Assembly (NCBI GenBank): GCA_003265685.1
Contig: QJOU01000032.1
Coordinates: 17,898-81,897, forward strand
From: Piscinibacter caeni
Lineage (GTDB): Bacteria > Pseudomonadota > Gammaproteobacteria > Burkholderiales > Burkholderiaceae_C
DNA: 64,000 nt
Reading direction: 5' to 3'
This document shows, in pieces, positions 48,300 to 62,507 of the stretch; position 1 is the first letter of the stretch; every line of letters begins with the position of its first letter. The position numbers were made by a program, and so were the translations under genes. Below the pieces are notes generated by a model, which made no database searches, had not been told where the DNA came from, and saw only the letters and a program-made list of their open reading frames with translations.

Positions 48300-48890
48300 T
48301 CAGGCGGCCGAGCCGCCGAGGTAGTGCTGGATGGTCGGCGCACCCATGTCGTGGGCGTTGAGCAGGCTGTCGAGCTGCTCGCGCGAGTTGACGAGGCCCT
48401 TGGCGGCCACCGTGCCCTGCGCATCCAGCAGCACGGCGTAGGGCAGGCGCGACACGCGGTAGCTCATGCCGAGTTCGGTCGACAGCACGTAGGGCAGCGC
48501 CTCCAGGCCCTGCTCGCGCACGAAGCGCAGGTGCTCGGCCTGTTCGCCGTCGCTGGCCAGCACGATCGAGAGCCGCCGCTTCTCGTCGCGCGCCAGCGCC
48601 TTCAGCACCGGGATCAGCTTCTTGCACACCGGACAGGTCGGCGCGAGGAAGAAGATCAGCGTCGGCGTGGCGCTCGCGCCGCCGATGACCACCGGCTCGC
48701 TCTGGATGCCGCGCAGGTTGAAGCTCGGCGAGGCCGCGCCGACCGCCGGGCCGGCGTCCGTGACCAGCGCGCCCATCGGCGCGACGCGCTCGAACAGCAC
48801 GCCCACCTGGCGCGACAGCGCCCACAGCATCACGCCGAGCGCGATCACCGCGGCCCACAGCAGCACGATCGAAATGGTCAGGGCATCCAT
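48300..48890 (-). CDS. aauD: AauD/MauD thiol-disulfide maturation protein
   Basis: 196 residues with an N-terminal membrane anchor (LTISIVLLWAAVIALGVMLWA) and a periplasmic thioredoxin-like domain. The redox motif is CPVC (FFLAPTCPVCKKLIPVLKAL). It probably forms or rearranges the six or more disulfides of the light subunit, as MauD does. Starts at ATG 48890, which follows the aauE stop by one base; the aauA gene follows 16 bases later. Confidence 0.9.
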   Translation of the reverse strand: MDALTISIVLLWAAVIALGVMLWALSRQVGVLFERVAPMGALVTDAGPAVGAASPSFNLRGIQSEPVVIGGASATPTLIFFLAPTCPVCKKLIPVLKALARDEKRRLSIVLASDGEQAEHLRFVREQGLEALPYVLSTELGMSYRVSRLPYAVLLDAQGTVAAKGLVNSREQLDSLLNAHDMGAPTIQHYLGGSAA

Positions 48891-48891
48891 G

Positions 48892-49428
48892 TCAGGTCCT
48901 CCGGAACAGCGGGCGCGCGGTCGGCGCGCGGTGGCGCAGCACCTGGTGCAGCACCGCATAGAGCAGGGTGGCCAGCAGTAGCGCGGCGGCCACGACGAGG
49001 AAATCGGCCAGGCTCATCGCGCGCGGCCGCAGCGGCGCGGCAACGACCCACGCGAGCGCGGCGAGCAGCCCGTTGCGCGCGACCAGCGCCCAGGACACCG
49101 GCAGCGGCTCGCCGCCGCAGCCGCAGTCGGGCCGCCGGCCGCGTGCCAGCGGCCAGGCCATTGCGGCGGCGTAGCTCAGCAGCAGCGCCGCGGCGAGCGC
49201 GGCGCCGGCCGCACGCCAGGGCGTCAGCAGCAGCAGCGCGGCCAGCGCCTCGACGGCCGGAAGCGCACGCGCCAGCGGCCCGAGCAGGGGTTCGGGCAGG
49301 CCGAAGGCGGCCAGGTGCTGCTCGAACAGCGCCAGGTCGCCGGCCTTGGCCAGCGCCGCATGCGCGAACAGCGTCGCCAGGCAGGCTGCGGCCAGCCAGG
49401 TAAGCAGGGGGTCGACGGGGGCGAACAT
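48892..49428 (-). CDS. aauE: AauE/MauE membrane protein for TTQ enzyme biogenesis
   Basis: 178 residues, four or five hydrophobic helices, DoxX/MauE-like. Conserved FAHAALAKAGDLALFEQHL at helix 1-2 and the cysteine cluster PDCGCGGEPL mid-protein match MauE. Thought to work with MauD in exporting reducing/oxidising equivalents for disulfide formation; the exact reaction is not settled. Between aauB (10 bases) and aauD (1 base) in the standard aauBEDA order. Confidence 0.88.
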   Translation of the reverse strand: MFAPVDPLLTWLAAACLATLFAHAALAKAGDLALFEQHLAAFGLPEPLLGPLARALPAVEALAALLLLTPWRAAGAALAAALLLSYAAAMAWPLARGRRPDCGCGGEPLPVSWALVARNGLLAALAWVVAAPLRPRAMSLADFLVVAAALLLATLLYAVLHQVLRHRAPTARPLFRRT

Positions 49429-49438
49429 CGGGCGTCTC

Positions 49439-50641
49439 TCAGTCGTGCGACTCGAGCTGCAGCGCCGCCTCGCCGGCCGCCTTCACGGTGGCCACGGGCG
49501 TGAGCTTGCCGCTGTCGTTCCAGTCCCACACGCGCAGCGCGCCGGTGGTGCCGTCCAGCGCCTGGAGCCGCTTGCCGCTGCGCGAGAAGGTCAGCGAGGC
49601 GCTGCCCTGGCCAGGCGCGGTGGCGATGCGCTTGCCGCTTTCGAGATCGAGCACCCACAGTTGCTTGGCCGGTGTCTTGTGCGAGCCCTCGCGGCCCTTG
49701 TCGTGCATCGAGACCACGGCCCAGCGGCCCGACGGGTGCACCGCAAAGGCCTGGTAGCCGCCCGGCCGCCAGCCCTGCTTCTGCTGCGCCGCGTTGACGA
49801 TGCCGTGCGAGGCCTTCACCTGCGCCACCGCGCCGGACACGTCGACCTCGGTCAGCGTGCCCTTGAAGCTGGCGAAGAAGTAGCGGTCGCCGATCTGCTC
49901 GGCGCTGTGAAACCAGGCGTCGTTGTCGGCGTCGAAGACCTTCTCGCTGACCTGCCGGGCGGCGACCTGGCCCTTGTCGTCGAGCGTGACGGTGGCGAGC
50001 TTGCCGTCGCCGCACAGCATCGCGAAGCGGCTCGGGTGGCTGGCCGCCGGCAGCACGCCCCAGCAGCCGGGCGTGGGCACTTCGGTCGCCACCTTGCGTT
50101 CGGCCAGGTCGACCACCGTGATCGAGGTCGCCGGCGTGGCGTTCTGCACCAGCACGAAGCGGCCATTGCCGGTGGGCCGCACCAGCCCGCGGTAGTTCAG
50201 CGTCTGCGCGCGCTTGGGCGGCAGCAGCACCTCGTACTTGAAGGCCAGGGTCTGGGTGTCCCAGACCTCGAGGATGTCGCTGCGCTCGCCGCGACCGCCA
50301 CGGCTGAGGTAGGTGGTCGCGACGTAGACCTCGTCTGCCTTCTCCGACAACGCGAAGTTGCCCGCGTAGCCGGTGTTGATCATGCCCAGCAGCTTGCCGG
50401 CGCGCGCGTCGAACACCCGCAGCCGGCCGTCGACGATGTGCGAGATGGCGACGTCGCCGACGTACACCCGCTCGCGGGTGGCACCCTCGAGCGTCGAGCC
50501 GGCCAGGGTCTCGGCGGGCAACTCGGGCGGCGGTTCGGCCGGTTTCGCCTTGGTGGCGGCCATGCCGGCGGTCGTGGCCAGCATCAGCAGCGCGGCAGCC
50601 CATGGCATGGCCATGCCCCGAGGTCTTCCTCGTGCAGTCAT
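49439..50641 (-). CDS. aauB: Aromatic amine dehydrogenase heavy subunit
   Basis: 400 residues with a signal sequence (AMPWAAALLMLATTAGMAA) and a seven-bladed beta-propeller: ERVYVGDVAISHIVDGRLRV, MINTGYAGNFALS, VATTYLSRGGRGERSD, RFVLVQNATPATSITVVDL and WFHSAEQIGDRYFFASFKG are diagnostic segments of the MauB/AauB family. GAGGAG 6 bases before ATG 50641 sets the start. First gene of the twelve-gene operon; it is divergent from a Bug-type binding protein gene. Confidence 0.92.
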   Translation of the reverse strand: MTARGRPRGMAMPWAAALLMLATTAGMAATKAKPAEPPPELPAETLAGSTLEGATRERVYVGDVAISHIVDGRLRVFDARAGKLLGMINTGYAGNFALSEKADEVYVATTYLSRGGRGERSDILEVWDTQTLAFKYEVLLPPKRAQTLNYRGLVRPTGNGRFVLVQNATPATSITVVDLAERKVATEVPTPGCWGVLPAASHPSRFAMLCGDGKLATVTLDDKGQVAARQVSEKVFDADNDAWFHSAEQIGDRYFFASFKGTLTEVDVSGAVAQVKASHGIVNAAQQKQGWRPGGYQAFAVHPSGRWAVVSMHDKGREGSHKTPAKQLWVLDLESGKRIATAPGQGSASLTFSRSGKRLQALDGTTGALRVWDWNDSGKLTPVATVKAAGEAALQLESHD

Positions 50642-50882
50642 CGTGTTCTCCTCATGCCGGCCGGCAGGCCGGGTCCTCGTCTGGCAGGCATTCTCGAAAG
50701 CCGGCCGGGGGCGCCGATATCACGATTTGGCAAAGACGCGCGCGGGTTTTCCCAGGCCGGGTGGGCGGCCGCACCGGCCCGGTGCGGCCCGCCTCGCCTT
50801 TGCGCAAACGTGGTACCGCGCGGTGCGCGATTGGCTCTAACCTGTGCGGCCGGCGCAGACCGCGACCGACGAGGAGACCGAC
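50642..50882. promoter_or_regulatory. Divergent control region between aauB and the Bug-protein gene
   Basis: 241 bases containing two related dyads: TTTGGCAAA at 50726-50734 and the perfect palindrome TTTGCGCAAA at 50799-50808, 73 bases apart, plus a GC-rich inverted repeat GCACCGG-CC-CGGTGC nearby. No clear sigma-70 or sigma-54 pair was recognised. The dyads are candidate operator half sites, for instance for the AraC-type protein of the operon. Confidence 0.4.
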
Positions 50883-51872
50883 TTGCACATTCACGCCGCC
50901 CCCTGGCGCCGCCTGCTGGCCGGCGCTGTGCTGCTGGCCGCCGGCGCCGGCGCCTGGGCGCAGGCCTTCCCGAGCCGCATGATCACGATGGTGGTGCCGT
51001 ACCCGGCGGGCGGCCCGTCGGACTTCATCGCGCGCCAGCTGCAGCCGGAGCTGAGCCGGCTGCTGGGCCAGACGCTGATCGTCGACAACGTGGGCGGCGT
51101 CGGCGGCGCGCTGGGCATCCAGAAGGTGCTGGCCGCGCCGGCCGACGGGCACACGATGGTGATGGCCTCGCCGATGGAGCTGATCCTCGCGCCGCTGGGC
51201 ATGTCCGCGGTGCGCCACAAGCCGGAAGACCTGCGCCTGGCCGGCGTGCTGGTGAAGACCACGATGATCCTGCTCGGCCGGCCCGACCTGCCGGCCAGCA
51301 CGACGGCCGAGCTGATCGAGGCCGCGCGCCAGCCGGGCGCGAAGGAATACACCTACGGCAGTGTCGGTGCCGGCTCGATGTACCACCTGGTGGCCGAGAG
51401 CTTCTCCAGGCAGACCGGTGTGAAGATGCTGCACGTGCCCTACAAGGGCGCCGCGCCGCTGCTCAACGACCTGATGGGCAGGCAGATCGACCTGGTCTTC
51501 ATGCCCCTGGCCGGCAACGTGGGCAACCTGGTGAAGGAGGGCAAGGTCAAGGCCTACGGCATCACCGCGCGGGCGCCGCATCCGCTGTTCCCGAACCTGC
51601 CGATCCTCGGCACTGTCAAGGCGCTCGAGCATTTCGAGTTCGACCTGTGGGCCGGCATCGAGGTACCGAAGGCGACGCCGGAGCCGGTGGTCGAGGCGCT
51701 CAACAAGGCAATCGTGCAGGCGCTGCAGAACCCGGACATCCGCAAGGCCTACGAATCGACCGGGAACGAGGTCGGCAAGCCGATGAGCCCGGCGGAGCTG
51801 AACCGGCTGTACGCCGCCGAGATCGCGCGCTACCAGGGCATCGCGCGCTCGCTGAACCTGCAGCCGCAGTAG
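50883..51872 (+). CDS. Bug-family (TctC-like) periplasmic solute-binding protein
   Basis: 329 residues. TTG 50883 stands 6 bases after GAGGAG and gives a good signal peptide (LLAGAVLLAAGAGAWA, then QA); GTG 50844 is less likely. Family motifs: MVVPYPAGGPSDFIARQLQP, IVDNVGGVGGALGIQKVLAA, YTYGSVGAGSMYHLVAESFS and HVPYKGAAPLLNDLMGRQID. These proteins feed tripartite carboxylate transporters or act as sensors and are very numerous in Burkholderiales. The next gene is an amidase 10 bases away, so the pair may handle an amide or carboxylate. No TctA/TctB genes are here. Confidence 0.88.
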   Translation: MHIHAAPWRRLLAGAVLLAAGAGAWAQAFPSRMITMVVPYPAGGPSDFIARQLQPELSRLLGQTLIVDNVGGVGGALGIQKVLAAPADGHTMVMASPMELILAPLGMSAVRHKPEDLRLAGVLVKTTMILLGRPDLPASTTAELIEAARQPGAKEYTYGSVGAGSMYHLVAESFSRQTGVKMLHVPYKGAAPLLNDLMGRQIDLVFMPLAGNVGNLVKEGKVKAYGITARAPHPLFPNLPILGTVKALEHFEFDLWAGIEVPKATPEPVVEALNKAIVQALQNPDIRKAYESTGNEVGKPMSPAELNRLYAAEIARYQGIARSLNLQPQ

Positions 51873-51882
51873 CCCCGCCGCC

Positions 51883-53331
51883 GTGGACGACGACCTCACC
51901 GCGCTCGACGCGGAGACGCTCTCGCAGGCGATCCGCGCGCGCCGCGTGTCCTGCCGCGAGCTGATGCAGGCCACGCTGGCGCGCATCCACCGCGTCAACC
52001 CGCGCTTCAACGCGATCGTCAACCTGGCCGACGACGACACGCTGCTCTCCCAGGCCGACGCGCGCGATGCGGAGCTGGCCCAGGGCCGCTGGCGCGGCTG
52101 GCTGCATGGGCTGCCGCAGGCGATCAAGGACACCGGGCATGCGCAGGGCTTCCCGACCACCTTCGGCTGCACGCTGCTGCGCGACGCCGTCGCCGCGCAG
52201 GACGGCCTGATGACGGCGCGCATGAAGGCGGCCGGCTGCATCGTGATCGGCAAGACCAACATGCCCGAGTTCGGGCTGGGCTCGCACACCTTCAACAGCC
52301 TGTTCGGCGCCACCGGCAACGCCTGGGATCCGGCCGTGAGCGCCGGCGGCTCGAGCGGCGGCGCGGCGGTGGCGCTCGCGCAGCGGCTGCTGCCGGTGGC
52401 CGACGGCTCGGACTTCATGGGCTCGCTGCGCAACCCGGCCGCCTGGGCGAACCTGTTCGGGCTGAGGCCGAGCCAGGGCCGTGTGCCCTACTGGCCGTCG
52501 GCCGACGTGTGGGTCAGCCAGCTCGGCACCGAAGGGCCGATGGCCCGCAGCGTGGCCGACCTGGCGCGGCTGCTGTCGATCCAGGCCGGACACGACCCGC
52601 GCGTGCCGCTGTCGATTGCCGAAGGCCCGCAGGACTTCGTGCCGCGGCCCGATCCGGGCGTGTTGCGCGGCCTGCGCATCGGCTGGCTGGGCGACCTGGG
52701 CGGCCACCTGGCGATGGAGCCCGGGCTGCTCGAGGTGGACGAGGCGGCGCTGCAGCGCTTGGCCGCGGCCGGCGCGCAGGTGGAGCCGGCCACGCTCGGC
52801 ATCGACCCCGAGGCGGTGTGGCGCGCCTGGCTGCTGTGGCGGCGCGCGCTGGTCGGGCCGCGTGTCGGCGCGCTGCTCGGCCGCCCTGGCGCGCGCGAGC
52901 AGATCAAGCCCGAGGCGCTGTGGGAGCACGACCAGGGCGCGCAGCTCCCGTTCAACGAGTTCATGCGCGCGAGCGAGACGCGCACCGAATTCCATGCCCG
53001 GATGCTGGGCCTGTTCGAGCGCTTCGACCTGCTGGCGCTGCCGGCCACGCAGGTGTGGCCTTTCCCGCTGCACGAACGCTGGCCGCGCGCGATCGCCGGC
53101 CGCACGATGGACACCTACCACCGCTGGATGGAGACGACGATCTACGCCACCTTCGCCGGTGCGCCGGCGCTCAGCGTGCCGGCCGGTTTCCATGCCAACG
53201 GCCGCTGGCCGGTGGGCCTGCAGCTGATCGCGCCGCCGCGCGCCGATGCGCTGCTGCTGCGCGTGGCCGCGGGCTACGAGGCGATCAACGGCGAGCTGTG
53301 TGCGCGCCGGCCGCCGGAGGGGCAGCGCTGA
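51883..53331 (+). CDS. Amidase-signature-family hydrolase
   Basis: 482 residues. The Ser-cisSer-Lys triad is in place: Lys in GLPQAIKDTGHA (about K92), GGSSGGAAVALA with the cis-serine, and the nucleophile in DGSDFMGSLRNPA. Starts at GTG 51883, 10 bases after the Bug gene. Hydrolyses an amide or ester, substrate unknown; close to indoleacetamide/aryl-amidase type proteins but this cannot be assigned. It could produce an amine or acid for the facing amine-dehydrogenase operon, which is speculation. Convergent with folA by 10 bases. Confidence 0.87.
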   Translation: MDDDLTALDAETLSQAIRARRVSCRELMQATLARIHRVNPRFNAIVNLADDDTLLSQADARDAELAQGRWRGWLHGLPQAIKDTGHAQGFPTTFGCTLLRDAVAAQDGLMTARMKAAGCIVIGKTNMPEFGLGSHTFNSLFGATGNAWDPAVSAGGSSGGAAVALAQRLLPVADGSDFMGSLRNPAAWANLFGLRPSQGRVPYWPSADVWVSQLGTEGPMARSVADLARLLSIQAGHDPRVPLSIAEGPQDFVPRPDPGVLRGLRIGWLGDLGGHLAMEPGLLEVDEAALQRLAAAGAQVEPATLGIDPEAVWRAWLLWRRALVGPRVGALLGRPGAREQIKPEALWEHDQGAQLPFNEFMRASETRTEFHARMLGLFERFDLLALPATQVWPFPLHERWPRAIAGRTMDTYHRWMETTIYATFAGAPALSVPAGFHANGRWPVGLQLIAPPRADALLLRVAAGYEAINGELCARRPPEGQR

Positions 53332-53341
53332 GGCACGCGCC

Positions 53342-53848
53342 TCACGCCGCCCGGCCGCGCTCGTAGCGGTTGAAGCGGTAGGCCACGCCGGCGGCCGTCC
53401 GGCGCGGCTCGCTCTCGACCAGGCGCCAGGCGGCGCGGTCCCAGGCGGGGAAGAAGGTGTCGGCCTCGAAGCTGGCATCGACCTCGGTCAGCACCAGTTC
53501 GTCCGCACGCGGCACGGCCTGCGCGTAGAGCTCGCCGCCGCCGATCACGAACACGCGCGTGGCGGCGCGGCAGCGGCGCAGCGCGTCGTCCAGCGAGGCC
53601 ACCGGCTCGGCGCCGCTGGCCTGCCAGCCGGCCTGGCGTGTGACGACGATGTTGCGTCGCCCCGGCAGTGGGCGGAAGCGCTCGGGCAATGAATCCCAGG
53701 TCTTGCGGCCCATCACGACGGGACAGCCCATCGTGACGCGGCGGAAGTGCTTCTGGTCCTCGCTTTCGTGCCACAGCAGCTCGCCGCCACGGCCGATGCC
53801 GCCGTCGCGGGCGACGGCGGCGATCACGGCGAGGATGGGGCGGGCCAT
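53342..53848 (-). CDS. folA: Dihydrofolate reductase
   Basis: 168 residues, NADPH-dependent reduction of dihydrofolate to tetrahydrofolate. Motifs: ILAVIAAVARDGGIGRGGELLWH at the N-terminus, VVMGRKTWDSLPERFRPLPGR, NIVVTRQAGW and FVIGGGELYAQAV. The usual acidic active-site residue is within SEDQKHFRR. Downstream of the GntR gene by 32 bases, same strand, so possibly on its transcript. Confidence 0.95.
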   Translation of the reverse strand: MARPILAVIAAVARDGGIGRGGELLWHESEDQKHFRRVTMGCPVVMGRKTWDSLPERFRPLPGRRNIVVTRQAGWQASGAEPVASLDDALRRCRAATRVFVIGGGELYAQAVPRADELVLTEVDASFEADTFFPAWDRAAWRLVESEPRRTAAGVAYRFNRYERGRAA

Positions 53849-53880
53849 GCGGCGATTGTCGCCGCGGGCAGAGGCTGCCT

Positions 53881-54564
53881 TCAGGACAGGGTGGCGGCCT
53901 CGCGCCCCGCATCCAGGTGGGCGCGCATCAGGGCCTGGGCGCGCGGGCCGTCGCGCTGCTCGATCGCGGCCAGCACGGCCCGGTGCTCGCGCAGCGAGGC
54001 CTCGATGCGCCCCTGGCGCAGCAGCGACTGGCGGCGGTTCAGCTTCATCACCTTGCGCAGGTCGCCGACGAGCTGGATGCGCCAGCGGTTGTCGGCGATC
54101 TCCAGCAGGCGCAGGTGGAAACGCTCGTTGGCGGCGAAGAAGCGGTCGCGGTCGGCTGCGCTCGCCTCCAGCTCGGCGTGGATGGCGCGCAGCTCGGCAC
54201 GCTCGGGCTCGCTGGCGCGCTCGGCGGCCACGGCGGCCGCATCGCTCTCGAGCAGGGCGAGCAGGTGGAAGACCTCGGACAGGTCGCGCTCCGACACCTC
54301 GGTGACGTAGGCGCCGCGGCGCAGCTTCATCGTCACCAGGCCCTCGGCGGCCAGCACCTTGAGCGCCTCGCGCAGCGGGGTGCGGCTGATGCCGTACTCG
54401 GCGGCCAGGGCCTGCTCGTCGATCCAGCTGCCCGGCGCGAGCGTGTGCGCCAGGATGCGCTGGCGCAGCCGGTCGGCCACCTGCTCGTACAAGGCGCGCT
54501 CGGCCAGCCGCGCCGGAGGGCGGCCGGCGGCGTCGAGACGGGCGTCGGCAGGGGAGCTGGCCAT
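53881..54564 (-). CDS. GntR-family (FCD) transcriptional regulator of the propionate operon
   Basis: 227 residues. N-terminal winged helix: YEQVADRLRQRILAHTLAPG, WIDEQALAAEYGISRTPLREALKVLAAEGLV. C-terminal FCD ligand-binding helices with FHLLALLESDAAAVAAERA and FHLRLLEIADNRW. ATG 54564 is preferred; an upstream in-frame ATG 54609 would place the start in the operator. Divergent from scpA across a perfect palindrome, so it most probably represses or activates the methylmalonyl-CoA genes in response to a CoA ester or propionate-linked metabolite. Confidence 0.88.
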   Translation of the reverse strand: MASSPADARLDAAGRPPARLAERALYEQVADRLRQRILAHTLAPGSWIDEQALAAEYGISRTPLREALKVLAAEGLVTMKLRRGAYVTEVSERDLSEVFHLLALLESDAAAVAAERASEPERAELRAIHAELEASAADRDRFFAANERFHLRLLEIADNRWRIQLVGDLRKVMKLNRRQSLLRQGRIEASLREHRAVLAAIEQRDGPRAQALMRAHLDAGREAATLS

Positions 54565-54609
54565 GACGGACGGGGTTGAAAGCTGGACGAAAGCTGGTTG
54601 ACGGAACAT

Positions 54610-54629
54610 ATAATTCAATTTTGAATTAT
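54610..54629. promoter_or_regulatory. Perfect 20-bp palindrome, probable GntR operator
   Basis: ATAATTCAATTTTGAATTAT, arms of 9 bp around a TT centre, 100% A/T except one C and one G, in otherwise G+C-rich DNA. Located between the divergent GntR (ATG 54564) and scpA (ATG 54676) starts, where a FadR/GntR-type operator is expected. May also carry the -10 region of one promoter. Confidence 0.75.
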
Positions 54630-54675
54630 GGACGAGCCCCGATCGCCCGTCCAGCCCCGCCGAGGAGACGCTTTC

Positions 54676-56838
<2,163 letters not shown>

Positions 56839-56840
56839 AC

Positions 56841-57839
56841 GTGTCCCTGCCCCTTGCCGACCAGGCCCTGGCCGACGGCGTGCGCCGGAGCGAACGGCGC
56901 GCGCTGGCCAAGGCCATCACGCTGCTCGAATCGACGCGCGCCGATCACCGCGCGCGTGCCGACGCGCTGCTCGATGCGCTGCTGCCGGCCACCGGCGGCG
57001 CGGTGCGCATCGGGCTCTCGGGCGTGCCGGGGGTGGGCAAATCCACCTTCATCGAGGCGCTCGGCCTGCACCTGATCGGGCAGGGGCGCCGCGTGGCGGT
57101 GCTGGCGGTGGATCCGTCCTCCAGCGTGTCGGGCGGCTCCATCCTCGGCGACAAGACGCGCATGGAGCAGCTCTCGGTGCGCGACGAGGCCTTCATCCGC
57201 CCGAGCCCCGCCGCCGGCACGCTCGGCGGCGTGGCCGAGAAGACACGCGAGGTGCTGCTGCTGTGCGAGGCGGCCGGCTACGACGTGGTGATCGTCGAGA
57301 CCGTCGGCGTCGGGCAGAGCGAGACCGCGGTGGCCGGCATGACCGACCTGTTCGTGCTGCTGCAGCTGCCCAACGCCGGCGACGACCTGCAGGCCATCAA
57401 AAAGGGTGTGATGGAGCTGGCCGACCTCGTGGTCATCAACAAGGCCGACCTCGACCCCGCTGCGGCCACCCGTGCGCAGGCCCAGATCACGAGCGCCTTG
57501 CGCGTGTTCGGCCAGCAGGGCAACCCGGCGCATGGCGCGCCCGCGCCGGTGATGCAGGCCAGCGGGCTGAAGGGCGAGGGCGTCGCCATGTTCTGGGCGC
57601 TGGTGATGCAGCACGTCGAGGCGCGTCGCGCCAGCGGCGCCCTGGCGCAGCGCCGCCAGCGCCAGGCGCAGGACTGGCTGTGGGACCTGGTGCGCCATCG
57701 CCTGCTTTCCGACTTCCGCGCGCATCCGGCGGTGCAGCGGGTGCTGCCGGCGACGCTCGCGGAGGTGAGCGCCGCGCGCACCGCGCCCTCGGTGGCGGCG
57801 CGCCGCCTGCTGCAACTCTTCGAATCGAACAACTCCTGA
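56841..57839 (+). CDS. meaB: MeaB/ArgK GTPase, methylmalonyl-CoA mutase chaperone
   Basis: 332 residues. G-domain motifs: Walker [10 protein letters not shown] (61-69), [19 protein letters not shown], switch-type [12 protein letters not shown] (DxVGxGQ family), and NKAD base-specificity motif. MeaB loads and protects the B12 cofactor of methylmalonyl-CoA mutase by GTP hydrolysis. GTG 56841 lies two bases after the scpA stop. Ends 14 bases before pccB. Confidence 0.93.
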   Translation: MSLPLADQALADGVRRSERRALAKAITLLESTRADHRARADALLDALLPATGGAVRIGLSGVPGVGKSTFIEALGLHLIGQGRRVAVLAVDPSSSVSGGSILGDKTRMEQLSVRDEAFIRPSPAAGTLGGVAEKTREVLLLCEAAGYDVVIVETVGVGQSETAVAGMTDLFVLLQLPNAGDDLQAIKKGVMELADLVVINKADLDPAAATRAQAQITSALRVFGQQGNPAHGAPAPVMQASGLKGEGVAMFWALVMQHVEARRASGALAQRRQRQAQDWLWDLVRHRLLSDFRAHPAVQRVLPATLAEVSAARTAPSVAARRLLQLFESNNS

Positions 57840-57853
57840 GGAGGCATCCGACC

Positions 57854-59386
<1,533 letters not shown>

Positions 59387-59400
59387 GAGGGAGAGGGAAC

Positions 59401-61427
<2,027 letters not shown>

Positions 61428-61431
<4 letters not shown>

Positions 61432-61898
61432 GCCGTCCCTTCAAGGTGCTCGGGATTCAACAAGTCGCGATCGGCGGGCTGGACAAGCAGCGCCTGAAGA
61501 CGCTGTGGGTCGACAAGCTCGGGCTGGAGGTCACCGGCAGCTTCCGCTCCGAGCGCGAGAACGTCGACGAGGACATCTGCGCGATGGGCGCCGGGCCGTT
61601 CAAGGTCGAGGTCGACCTGATGCAGCCGCTCGATCCTGAGAAGAAGCCCGCCGTGCACGCCACGCCGCTGAACCACATCGGGCTGTGGATCGACGACCTG
61701 CCGAAGGCCGTCGAATGGCTCACCGCCAACGGCGTGCGCTTCGCGCCGGGCGGCATCCGCAAGGGCGCGGCGGGCTTCGACATCTGCTTCCTGCACCCCA
61801 AGGGCAACGAGGAGTTCCCGGTCGGCGGCGAGGGTGTGCTGGTCGAGCTGGTGCAGGCGCCGCCGGAGGTGATCGACGCCTTCGCCAGGATCGCCTGA
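61428..61898 (+). CDS. VOC-family protein, probable methylmalonyl-CoA epimerase
   Basis: 156 residues of the glyoxalase/bleomycin-resistance fold. Two betaalpha-beta-beta-beta modules: [20 protein letters not shown] and [21 protein letters not shown]. Metal ligand candidates are the histidine in LNHIGLW and the terminal glutamate in GVLVELVQ; the first-strand ligand is replaced by QQVAIG rather than DHVAIA, so activity is less certain than position. The operon context (mutase plus carboxylase) strongly suggests epimerase, converting the S to the R isomer. Confidence 0.72.
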
Positions 61899-62434
61899 TG
61901 GCTGTCAGGGAGATCCTGAAGATGGGCGACCCGCGCCTGCTGCGGGTGGCCAAACCGGTGCGCGACTTCGACACGCCCGAACTGCACGCGCTGGTGCAGG
62001 ACCTGTTCGACACCATGCACGCCGCCGATGGCGCCGGCCTGGCGGCGCCGCAGATCGGCGTGGACCTCGCCGTCGTGATCTTCGGCTTCGCGAAGAACCA
62101 GCGCTACCCGGATGCGCCGCCGGTGCCGCAGACGGTGCTCGTCAACCCGGTCATCGAGCCGCTGTCGGACGAGGAGGAGGAGGGCTGGGAAGGCTGCCTC
62201 TCGGTGCCTGGCCTGCGTGGCGTGGTGCCGCGTTTCGCGCGCATCCGCTACCGGGGCTTCGACGCGCGTGGTACGCCGGTCGAACGCGAGGCCGAGGGCT
62301 TCCATGCCCGCGTGGTGCAGCACGAATGCGACCACCTGATCGGCAAGCTCTACCCGATGCGGGTGCGGGATTTCACCCGCTTCGGCTTCACCAGCGTATT
62401 GTTTCCGGAGCTGGACGCCGCGGCCGACGACTGA
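61898..62434 (+). CDS. def: Peptide deformylase
   Basis: 178 residues. All three motifs are present: [10 protein letters not shown] (45-54), [11 protein letters not shown] with metal ligand C100, and HECDHLIG (H142, E143, H146). Removes the formyl group from nascent proteins. ATG 61898 overlaps the preceding TGA by one base, so it is co-translated with the propionate operon, which is unusual for def, normally next to fmt. A second def copy elsewhere is likely; a more specialised role is possible. Confidence 0.94.
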   Translation: MAVREILKMGDPRLLRVAKPVRDFDTPELHALVQDLFDTMHAADGAGLAAPQIGVDLAVVIFGFAKNQRYPDAPPVPQTVLVNPVIEPLSDEEEEGWEGCLSVPGLRGVVPRFARIRYRGFDARGTPVEREAEGFHARVVQHECDHLIGKLYPMRVRDFTRFGFTSVLFPELDAAADD

Positions 62435-62507
62435 GCCGTTTGTAAAGCTGTGTGACACGTCGGGGCGGGCGGTCGTCCGGGGCTGCGGCACATCCGTTGG
62501 AAACGTC

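Noticed and set aside
50821..50850. Sigma-54 promoter (TTGGCTCTAACCTGTGC) before the Bug-protein gene
   Set aside because: The GG to GC distance is 11 bases rather than the required 10.
54628..54675. ATG 54628 as start of scpA
   Set aside because: It lies at the edge of the palindromic operator and adds a 16-residue leader without family similarity; ATG 54676 has a strong ribosome site.
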